Positions 1 through 8,981 of a DNA stretch of 64,000 nucleotides are shown here, piece by piece. A program made the translations under genes and the position numbers. Each line of letters opens with the position of its first letter. The first letter of the stretch is position 1. Source of the DNA: Raffaelea ambrosiae (taxonomy: Eukaryota > Ascomycota > Sordariomycetes > Ophiostomatales > Ophiostomataceae). Below the pieces are notes generated by a model, which was not told the origin of the DNA, did no database searches, and saw only the letters and a program-made list of their open reading frames with translations. Location of the stretch: contig PCDI01000004.1 in the NCBI GenBank assembly GCA_002778195.1, forward strand, positions 938,733-1,002,732, in the 5' to 3' direction.

Positions 1-447
1 TTTTTACTTCTTTTTTCAGAACAGTCGGTGCTATATTTCTTCTGGCGAGCGGCTGTTCGAAAGAATAGCATAGATGCCGTAAGCAAGCACGGCGCCACAA
101 TCACAGCCGCCTTTATAACTGGGTAGTTGGCGTTGGAATTGGATTTGTTAATAGTCTGCGTTAACATTGTCCTGACAAAAGCAGGACCAAGCACAAACAA
201 TCCTTCCTATCACACACGCCTTGCTTTCCCAAGAATAGGTCGATGGCCATCATTATTGAGCATCGAGCCAGCCAATTATGGGGGGAGAACTAGTTTGTAA
301 ACCTTGTATTGTATCTACAGTCAAAAGCCAGTCAATTTATATACAGAATATCACCAAACGGACGACACAATCCTCCTTCAAAGCATAGCAACCCCTCCAC
401 CTCCCCCCTTTCATTTTCCATCCCTCCCTGAATCGCATCTAGAATCT
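1..447. other. Intergenic, no gene seen
   Basis: No open frame with fungal coding character is visible. The right part probably includes the 3' untranslated region of the minus-strand gene ending at 448. A TC-rich stretch lies at 390-425. Confidence 0.5.
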
Positions 448-1077
448 TTACACCTGCTGCACGGCAAAGCAACCACCAAAGGGGCCGGCCAGTGCGTTGT
501 TCCGACACCGCACGGTGCAGACGTTGCTCGTCGAGCCCCCGGAACAGGTAAAGCTGGTGGGCATCACGACCGTCATGTTGAAGTCGGTAAACTTGGCCTG
601 CGACAAGCCGTTGGTGCCGGGCACGTCGTTGCTGACGACGAGGGTGCTGTCGGCCGTGGTCGACGTGGTGGAGCTGAACAGATCGCACACATAGGGGCCC
701 GCACCGTCCTGGTTGACCTGGTGGACGGTCACGGTGAGGGTGGTGCCGGTGGTGACCTGGGTGACGGCCTTGTCCGTGATGGCCGCCTCGACGCTGGCGG
801 CGACGTCAATGGTGCCGTTCAGCTCGGTGCGGCCGCAGACGCCGGCGATGCCCTCGCTGATCTCAACGTCCCGGATGATGGTGGTGTCCTGCTGGCAGGG
901 GCTGATGAGCGTGCAGTTGCGGGCCATGGCATCGTCGACAGCATAGCCGACAGAAGCAGGGGATCCGGCAATGCCCTGGATGTTGAGAAGGACAGAGTGG
1001 GCGTGGACGAGGGGAGAGAAGAGTGTGGTGAAGAGGAGAACCGCCAGCGGCAGAGAGGAAGAAACCGAAGACATCAT
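448..1077 (-). CDS. Egh16-like (GEgh16/GAS1-type) secreted protein
   Basis: Single-exon gene of 209 residues. The start is one of two adjacent Met codons; 1077 is the first and it directly precedes a signal peptide (MMSSVSSSLPLAVLLFTTLF, then SPLVHA). The mature part starts HSVLLNIQGIAGSPASVGYA and carries paired Cys and the GTNGLSQAKFTDFNMTV-type segment typical of the Egh16-like family (barley powdery mildew Egh16, Magnaporthe GAS1/GAS2/MAS3). In known members expression is linked to appressoria and the protein is secreted or cell-associated; the biochemical role is unknown. The open frame continues upstream to 1572, but that part is low-complexity leader. A second family member lies head to head at 3143-4358, so both start sites share one 2 kb spacer. 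Family assignment is from recognised sequence pattern, not a search. Confidence 0.85.
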   Translation of the reverse strand: MMSSVSSSLPLAVLLFTTLFSPLVHAHSVLLNIQGIAGSPASVGYAVDDAMARNCTLISPCQQDTTIIRDVEISEGIAGVCGRTELNGTIDVAASVEAAITDKAVTQVTTGTTLTVTVHQVNQDGAGPYVCDLFSSTTSTTADSTLVVSNDVPGTNGLSQAKFTDFNMTVVMPTSFTCSGGSTSNVCTVRCRNNALAGPFGGCFAVQQV

Positions 1078-3142
1078 GGTGGAGGAGATGTTGGTTGATG
1101 CACAGGGGCAAAGGACAAAAAGGGAGTAGAATACAGAGTAAAGTCGAGCTAGTCGAAGACGAGGAGAGAGAGAAGCGAAGGAAAAGGGGAAAATAAAAAA
1201 AACTGCCCTGCAGTTGTTTATGCAAGAAACGAAGGGAATTGGAGAAGAAGAGAATAGAAAGAAAGGAAGAAAGAAGACCGCGATGCCAAAGACGTGAAAT
1301 TGAGCAAACTTGGGAAGAAGACGAGGAAGTACAGACGGAAAGAGAGGGCGCGAGTCCCGTATAAGTGGTCGGATGGACAGAAGGGCCCGACAGTGTCGCG
1401 GTCGTCCGTGTTGGGATACCCGGTCCGACAGACACGCCCCCCAACGATATTTCCGCACTGCACCCTGCACTCCGTCTCTACTGCCGACAAGACAACCATC
1501 CCATTGCCGTGCGAGAACCATCTGATTTGCATAGACCAAGCCCAGGGACAAGTAACACGGTGAAACAGACAAACAACGTGTGTCGATCGCATGTGCCCGC
1601 CGATGTACGTATGTCCCGTCTGGAGGCTGGTGTACGTATGTAGCACTGCCCAGCCGCCCCTGTGGACTTGGCAGGTTGTTCAGAAATGCAGTGACATGCC
1701 TTTTTTTTCTTTATTTTTCTTTATTTTTCTTTTTTTTTCTCTTCCCCCCCGGTGGTGTTCTCTCTTCTGCGGTGTGCGAGTCAAAGGCAAAACGTTTCAG
1801 TCGATCCCGCTCGCCTGCTGACGAGCACTGCCGTTTCGAAGATCCGTCTTGGCGGTGTCTTGGCTGCCCGAATCGGCTCATCAGCAGGGGTGCGCTACAG
1901 GGCGATTGGGCGACACAGGCAGCCTGCTGGAGCACCGGGGCCCCACCAGAAAGGCCAGCAAAAACAGAAAAGCCCCCCGTTCGGCCAGGGCGGTGGGCCA
2001 GGGGCCGCCAACGCTCGGCAGGTACCGGGGGCGCATTGTTTGGTTGGTGCCATTTTTGGTGCACGTTGCGACGGCAGGACCCATCTGCATGACCCCCTGA
2101 GCCGATCATCGACGACGATCCATACCCATCCACGATCGTCCTCGTTTTGCCATCACGTTATTTTTGGTCTTTCTGGGCTTTGTTTCTCGCCTCTGGCTAC
2201 CTTCTTTGTCTCCAATAAGCCCCTTTTTCCCAAGTCGCATCCTGGTCTCTCCCCCAGAACGTTACGTGTGCCACAAAGTCGTGAGATTCCGGGAGATGCG
2301 TACGAGATTGCCTCGCAGACCACGCCCAGGACAAAGATCTTTTTTTTTTTTTACTTTCTCAACAAAGATTCAGTTCGACACTGGCCACACTAGTCACGCC
2401 AACTAGCCAACTAAGAAAAGATGCATGAACTCCTGGGCAGAGCCTCAAACATTAACAGAGCCTCCTGATGATTCCGAGAATTTCCAGCAATGGCCCACGA
2501 AAATAGCTCTGTCGGTCCATCGCCGGCCATGCTCATCCCTACACGCCACCATTTGCCAGAGGACCCGCGGGTCTCCCCCTTACAACGTACGCCGGCCAGG
2601 AGGAAGTGTTTCCCTTTTTTTTTTTGTTTTGTCTCCTCCCCTCTGGGTCCTCCCCTGCCGTTTCGGGCGATCCATGCCCGCATGATGGCAAGACTGGTCG
2701 GCCGTTCCATCTGGTGTGCATTTGTTTCTGTTTCTGTTTCCCCTCTGGACCGAGTTTCCGGCTGATCAGATGATCCTCGGAACCGCGTAGCACGTGCCCG
2801 GGGGTGTGTTCGCATCGTCCTGCCCGTCTTTGGGCCGAGTATTGTGTGTTCTCGTTAAATATATAATGCATTCCTCCAGGGAGAGACAACGCTTTTCCTC
2901 CCCCAGTAAGCAACAAAACTGCAGGTCGGCATCTCCCTTTCTATTGTCTTTCTTGTCTTTTCTCGTCTTTCTTCGTTTTTCTTTTTTTTTTCTCTTCTTT
3001 TTCTTCTTGTTCCCCTTTTTTGTTCACTTCTCGCTTCAGGGTCCAGGTGATCCTACCTCTATTCGTCTTATAGTTTTTTTCTTTATTCGTCTTCCTTCCA
3101 ATTCTCCCCTAGACTATTCTCTATATTCCCATAGCCTCAACC
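1078..3142. promoter_or_regulatory. Shared divergent promoter region of the two Egh16-like genes
   Basis: This 2.07 kb spacer separates the start codons of two divergent paralogues. On the left, 1170-1330 is purine-rich on the plus strand, so it is pyrimidine-rich in the sense of the minus-strand gene. On the right, 2935-3110 is a long CT/T-rich tract before the plus-strand start. A TATA-like AATATATAAT lies at about 2858-2867, some 280 bp upstream of the plus-strand ATG. Poly-T blocks lie at 1700-1740, 2340-2352 and 2613-2625. Open frames inside it (for example 1752-2393 plus) have no family resemblance and biased composition. Confidence 0.45.
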
Positions 3143-4358
3143 ATGTATACACTCTCTGGTGCCCTGGTGGCCTTGGCCATTGCATCTCTGGCACACGCCC
3201 AGGGTGTCCTCGTCGACTCTGTTGGCGACACCGGCATTGGGTCGAGTGTTTCCCTGGCTGGTAAGAATACACGCTCTCTCCCCTACTCTTTGCTTTTTTT
3301 TGATCTTTCTTGTTAACATTCTTTTTTTTTTCTTCCCACTTCCCAGTCGAAATCGAAAACACTGCCGACGCCAACTACATTGCCCAGGACGAGATCGTCC
3401 GCAACGTCGTCAACGCTTGCGGCCGCACTCTCCTGGCCGGCGACATCAGCCAGTCTGGCGAGACCGAAAAGGTCATTGCCTCGGGCCACTACACCCTTGT
3501 CACCAAGGGCGGCTCGCTCAACATCACCGTGGCCCAGCGCACCAGCGCCGGCACCGGCCCGTTCACCTGCGACCTCGACGAGTACAGCAACGTCTATGGC
3601 GTCTCGGGCCAGACCAACCTGACCGTCACCCAGGACTCGTCCCAGTTTGGCACTGGCAATCTCACCCTGTCCGTGGCCATGCCCACCAACCTCACATGCA
3701 TTGGGGGTAGGTTCTCTCAATTTTATAGAAGAAACAAGAAACAAGAAACAAAAGAAGAAAACCTTTTCGCTAACTCCACCCAGGATCTACTGGCAACTTT
3801 TGCACCGTCCGCTGCGTCAATGCCCAGAACTTTGGCGGCTGCCTCGCCGTCGCCCAGTCGGACACGGCCAACAACATCAACGACGCCTCCACCATCCAGA
3901 GCGCCGAGCTCGCCGACGATATTGACGCCCAGATCAAGCAGAACCAGGCCGATCTGGCCGCCGCCAACGAGGGGCTGGCCGAAGCCGACACGAGCGACCA
4001 GGCCCTCAAAGTCGCCAATGCCATCCTGGGCGCTTCGTCGGCGGTGGACACGGGCACTGCGGCTGCGGCCGCGACAGCCGCCGGGGCCAAGGCGGCACAA
4101 AGCGGCTCGGCGACCGTCACCGTCACCGTCACCGTGACAGCCGCGCAGGCCAACGCGGCGGCGGTGGGAGCAGCAGCAGCGACCGACGCTAGCTCGGCGA
4201 CCGCGGCCGCATCGTCTGACTCGACGGGCACGGCTACCAGCACGCGCCGCCGGCGGACTCGCACGCGGACGGGATCCCGCACCCGTACCCGCACCCGCAC
4301 CCGCACCAACACCACGGCCACAGCTACTAGTGACACTGCGACTACCTCTTCAGCTTAA
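3143..4358 (+). CDS. Egh16-like secreted protein with Ala-rich and Thr/Arg-repeat tail
   Basis: Exons 3143-3260, 3347-3706 and 3784-4358; introns 3261-3346 and 3707-3783 have GT..AG ends and preserve the frame, giving 350 residues. A signal peptide (MYTLSGALVALAIASLAHA, cut before QGVLVDSVGD) precedes an Egh16-like domain to about residue 185, with the family's spaced Cys and a FCTVRCVNAQNFGGC segment matching the C-terminus of the neighbour at 448-1077. The tail is unlike that short paralogue: first a Gln/Ala/Glu-rich, probably helical stretch (about 190-240), then Ala/Thr/Val-rich sequence including TVTVTVTVTA, then a strongly basic Arg/Thr dipeptide run near 310-335. The stop TAA is at 4356. 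GAS-type proteins are secreted and infection-associated; the role of this tail is unknown. Confidence 0.85.
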
Positions 4359-5206
4359 AGGAAGTGTGTGACGATTTAAAGATTGGTTGAGGTTGGGGAG
4401 GTGTGTGCCGAGGAAAGAAGTTGAAAGAGACAATTTTTTTTTTTTTTTGTCTTTGATTAGAGTCAGCCAGTCCATCGCGTTTTTGTATATATATTTCCTT
4501 TTCTTCGTTTATTTATTCCAAGCATATATTCATGGTATAAAAAAAAGACATCTGCTTTCTCAGACACAAAACAAGCCCCCCCGTGCATAGTGAACGGAAC
4601 GGGGACAAAAACCAAACAAACAACCCTTCAAACAGCTCTCCTACTGGCAGGCAAGTCATAAGGGGCTCCTCGCAGTAGTAGAGCAACGAAGCTCCCTCCT
4701 CCTAGTGCTGAACGCACTGGCCGGAAGGAGGAGGGACCACCATTAGCAATAGTGTCCGTAGCTATTAATCAGACGGGGCGTGGCAAAAGGAAGCCTTCCT
4801 AAAGGCCTTTTGCTTTATATACACCCGGATCAGTAAGCCAGTCTCCTCCTTTGTTTCATCATCGTTTTCCCTTCCCATCACCTCATACGCCCCTTTGCCA
4901 ATCGTACCATTACAGTCGATTTGCTGCACGGGAGTTTACCTGTGCGTTCCTTTGGCGCTGTTCTTCTTCTTGTTGTTAGGCGCGCTTCTCTTCGATTCAA
5001 GTGTGCTAGCCCGGCCAGCCGGTGATTGCGTCTGGGTGAGGAATCAGGTCCGATTGAGGTATTCTATAAATCGACTGCTGTAGGCTATCCTGCCGAGTGT
5101 ACGGTTCATTACCAAAACTATCGCAAAAGTGCTATTAGTCTGTTTTTTTCCCCCTGGAAGTGAAAAACGATACCCCTGCTTCAACAGAAAATATCTCAAT
5201 GAAGTG
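4359..5206. other. Intergenic, no gene seen
   Basis: Follows the Egh16-like gene. A poly-T run at 4435-4449 and AT-rich sequence to about 4560 look like a 3' untranslated region. A short imperfect hairpin (CTCCCTCCTCC / GGAGGAGGGA, about 4692-4736) is visible; it does not fold into a recognisable tRNA. Confidence 0.4.
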
Positions 5207-6024
5207 CCAGTCTTGTTAGTGACATGTAAGGCAGTAGAAAAAAGCAATAGAAATGCATGTACCAAAGGAGATCAGAGTTTCATTTTTCATTCATATGCTG
5301 GGGAGTGCTCTGGAAAAGCTGGGGAGTACTCTGAAGAAGCAAAAGATAGTTTGAAAATATCAGAAAAGTCTTTAAAAAGGGTAGGATCATTATAATAAGA
5401 GGGCTCTGGAGAGACAGGAGGGAGCTCTAAAGAAGCAGGAGAAAGCTCTAAAGCATATTCACGATAGAGTGAAGGGGTCCTGCGTTACGGGTGCGCGCAC
5501 GTGATTTCATCTAAGAGGGCGTAATTGCTAATTGTACGCGGCGTACAAATAAACAAATGTACGCCCCTCCTTAGATGGCGTCACGTGCGCGTACCCGTCT
5601 TACCATCTTTCCTTAATGCTTCTCAAAAAAATAAAAGTCACGTGACCTCTTCACTCTATCGTGAATATTGCCTCACAAACATCAATTACCTGTAAAATCC
5701 CCGGCCAACCATGGCTTCTATATATGGATTTGATGCTTCAGAGCTTCCTCTCACCTCTCTAAAGCTTCCTCCTGCCTCTTCAAAGCACCCTCTAACTTCT
5801 CTAAAGCACCCTCCAGCTTCTCCAAAACACCCTTTAGCTTCTCCAAAGCACTCCCCAGCTTTTGCGGTGCTTTTCGTGCTTTTAACATGTGATGAGATAA
5901 AAAGGTATAACTTGGCGACACGTACTACGTGCATGAATGAAAAATTAAACTCTGATCTCATTTGGTACATGCGTTTCTATTGCTTTTTCTACTGCTTTAC
6001 ATGTCACTAACAAGACTAGCTTTT
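5207..6024. repeat. Large inverted (fold-back) repeat with 21-bp internal units
   Basis: The left arm, from about 5207 (CCAGTCTTGTTAGTGACATG) to about 5453, is repeated in reverse complement in the right arm, about 5720-6024 (CATGTCACTAACAAGACTAG near the end). The outer 90 bp match almost throughout. Inner parts of both arms consist of degenerate 21-bp units, seen in the right arm as CACCCTCTAACTTCTCTAAAG-like repeats that would translate as KHPLTSL/KHPPASP heptads. The loop between the arms holds a separate miniature inverted-repeat element (5455-5668). The left arm shows G-to-A differences relative to the right, as expected from repeat-induced point mutation. No transposase frame is present. 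Confidence 0.7.
5455..5668. mobile_element. MITE-like miniature inverted-repeat element
   Basis: About 214 bp, bounded by perfect 20-bp inverted termini: ATATTCACGATAGAGTGAAG at 5455-5474 and its reverse complement at the right end. The interior is itself palindromic: a GTGCGCGCACGTGA..CATCTAAG block at about 5490-5518 is mirrored by CTTAGATGGCGTCACGTGCG at about 5570-5590. It is non-coding and too short for a transposase. Termini in ATAT would be compatible with a TA target duplication (Tc1/mariner-type), but that is inference. Confidence 0.65.
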
Positions 6025-6048
6025 CATGCGATTGTCACCGAAATCTAA

Positions 6049-6140
6049 GGGTCCTGCGTCACAGGTGCGCGCACGTGACGCCATCTAAGGAAGGGCGTAC
6101 ATTTGCTTATTTGTACGCCGCGTACAATTAGCAATAATAC
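6049..6140. repeat. Partial inverted copy of the MITE interior
   Basis: Bases 6064-6137 are the reverse complement of 5522-5595 with only a few mismatches. They share GGTGCGCGCACGTGACGCC, CCATCTAAGGAAGGGCGTAC and TTTGTACGCCGCGTACAATT. The leading GGGTCCTGCGT also occurs at 5476-5486. This makes it a second, truncated copy of the same family just outside the right arm of the fold-back repeat. Confidence 0.6.
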
Positions 6141-6253
6141 CCCTAATCTACGGGCTATTAACTAGCTAATAGCTGTCAAGTCGGCGTCTTTTAAGATGGC
6201 ATCGACCCGATGCCCACAACATGCCAAACCCATAACACGCCAAAAATTGATCT

Positions 6254-7353
6254 TTATTCTGACCGTAGTTCATCCCATGCCTCCTCGTCCATCCATCTGC
6301 GGCTATGTTCCATGTTAATTGGTAAACACGAAAAAAACGCGGTCTTTTGTAATATTTTTGGGTCCCTACTTGGGGGGGAGACGGGGTCCGGAGTCTGTGG
6401 TTGTTGTTGTCGAGCCTGTGCTCCTGTCCGGCTTGTAGAGGGAAAGGCAGGTCGAGGGGGGGTGGGTGGATACTCGGACGAGATGTCTCGAGAGGCTAAT
6501 GAGGTTGTACGGCCGTGGCCTGGCGAGGCGGCTCCTGCTGCCGGGATGGGTGTCGATGGAGTGCTAGGCTGGCCGTCCTGTGGTCGCATCAGGGCGTGGA
6601 AGTAGCTCTGCCTGCGGCATTCTGCCAATGGATTGCTGAAGGCTCCCCTGTCTGCCGTGCTTGGGTGGGGGCTTTGACGCGGTCTGGGGAGAACGTGTGG
6701 CCGGTCGTTTGGGCAGCATCTCTGGGGTCTGAGGCTGCTGCTCTTATTGCTGTTGCTGTCTGGCCTACGCCCTTGCAACAGGACGGTTGGGAGAAGAGAG
6801 GGCGGATCGGGAAGGCGGAGACTGGATGCTCAAGCGAGATGTCTGGGAGGCTCAGGACGGTGTACGGCTGTGGATGGGCAAAATGTGTCGAAAAGGGTTC
6901 CGTGCATCCATGCCTGCACTACGCCGGGCACATCTCCTCGCGCGAGAAGCCCCGCTTGCTCCGTCGCCTCGTGGCAATGCACCGCTTCTGGCGAAAGGGA
7001 GTTCGGCTGGCGGGCCACCTTCGTCCGGACGTCCAGTGTGTTCCGTTGCTCTCTGTCGGCCTTGATCCTGACCACCCCGGGGGACATGCTCCATGCGGCT
7101 GCATCTCTCGTTTTCTTATACTGAAGAATGCTCTTTGGCTGCATACCGTCTCGGCGCACTGGCTAGTATCGGTTGCTGCAGGGCCGCAGCATTTGCTTAA
7201 TCTTTGAAGCCATCTTTGCCGCGAAGCCTGCGAAGTGTGAGAGGGCGCTCTGCTGTGAAGCGGCAAGTTGAGTGTATGGCCCATCACTGGTGTGGATGGT
7301 TGTGATTGCTTCTGGTCCGAGGCGCCAAGCTCTTCTATGACGACATTGTTCAT
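6254..7353 (-). pseudogene. Possible fragmented coding region, unrecognised
   Basis: Three overlapping minus-strand frames have more protein-like composition than their surroundings: 6919-7353 (starts MNNVVIEELGASDQKQ), 6830-7159 and 6254-6778 (Ser/Pro/Thr-rich, ending DEEAWDELRSE). I could not join them with convincing splice sites and recognise no domain. They may be a decayed gene, a spliced gene with unusual introns, or chance. Overlapping plus-strand frames (such as 6515-7207) look like shadows. Confidence 0.2.
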
Positions 7354-8981
7354 GGGTGTTTGTTCAGGTAGTAGCGGTCACGGCCATGCAGGGCGGGTCT
7401 TGTCGACTGTCCATGGAAATGAGAGAACGTGTTGGTGACTTTGCTATCACTTCAAGAGGGAAAAAAAGAGGAAGAGCTTTTGCCGAATAACTGACGGCCG
7501 TCTCGATGGATTTGTCCTGGGGAGTTTTCCGTAGGAGAAGAGGTGACCCGAAGACGGCCGAGAGAAAATGTGTCTTTTCAGGCGTCGGTATTCTCTAGTT
7601 GTCAGTGCAGCGTACAGGTAACTAGCTGTCGCAAACCAGGAAGTATAAAGAGCGGATGATCCACGTAGAGTTTTGACTCCAAATCAAGGAGATGATGGTA
7701 AAAGCATGGCGAGAGAAGAAGGAAGAGGCGAGAGTTTGGAGGAAACAGGTCAGAGTTGTCAAGTGGGCTTTTGATGTGTGCCAGCCAAACGCGTGGGTGC
7801 CTGGACTGCAGGGTATCTGCAAACATGAATCATGCTGGCGAGTTCGTTTGCAAGTTTTGCAGTTTCGCGCCTTTCATTTTGTTTGTCATACAACCGGAAA
7901 GTTGCGGCAAGAGTTGTGGTAATTGTGGGAGTTGAAGTGGGCCAAAGGCTCAAGTGTTTGTGACAACGAAGTTAGTTGACAACTCTCAGCCGGCGTTAGT
8001 TAGCTGGCAAGTTAAGCCTCACAAAGGTTTGGAACAACATCACCATCTGAGATAGGAGTGAGGAAGAAGAGAATGCAGGGTGAGATTGTCGTGGTGTACG
8101 GCTGTGCGAGTAGTTTTCTGAAATCTATCGTTTTCTCCCTATGCTAGTCAAGTCCTCCGTAAATAAGCCAGTGGTTCTTCCAATGGAATTCTGAACCTCT
8201 CCATTTGACGTCTCCAAAACACAATAATCAAGTGACCAGAGTTTACAGGATAGGAGGACAGAAAGTATGAGACAAGTACGGTTTTTTTTTCACGTCTTGT
8301 CTTGTTCGGTGGTAGAGCCAATGGGATTCTTGGCCATGGCCTCTCAAACATGGCAGCCGTCCCGCTCTGTGCCGTGTCTCCTCAGACGTCCTCCTCAGAC
8401 AGGTCAGATCCTCGTTTTTTTGTGCTGCTCCGTGTTTCAATACGGTCATCCGTTCCGCAGAGTCACCCTCCAAAGACGCAGTTTGTAATCGAACTTCCTG
8501 GTGAAGAAGCAGCGTGGTGGAATTGTGTCACAACTCCCACCAACTCGTTGACACGAATGGAACCAACTACGGCGCGAGTGGGTCGTCTAAGCCAGGAATA
8601 AGCTTGAAGAGCGCCATTTCCCCAGACTTTTCAGGATCTTCTCCTCACCGTTCGTGTTGCATCTCACTCCTCGGCACGCTGGAGTCCGTTGTCAGGGTCA
8701 CAGCACAAGTGCAATGCTACACGGCTTCTGACCATTGCTGGAATATCATCACAGGACCTCCCATCTAGGGAAGGTCCATCAACAAGAGCAAAAAAAAAGG
8801 AAAGGCCTTAAATTAACTCGCGCCTGGGCCCCCCATCCAGTCCTACCCGGAAGGTGCTGGGCCTTGGTTGAGGAGGGGGGGGGGGAGAAGGACATCAGCT
8901 TGACGTCCCAGCTGACGTCTCCCAGCCCCAAATTCAGTTGCCGTCCCGGGATTCTCTTTTTTTGTTCAAAAAAAAAAAAGA
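7354..8981. other. Intergenic, no gene seen
   Basis: Only short open frames without family resemblance. A poly-G run (about 8876-8886) and a poly-A run (8970-8979) lie just before the tannase-family gene. The region probably includes its promoter; no TATA element stands out. Confidence 0.4.

Noticed and set aside
4650..4760. Possible structured RNA or tRNA near the hairpin
   Set aside because: No acceptor-stem pairing and no B-box-like GGTTCGANNC; only a short imperfect hairpin.
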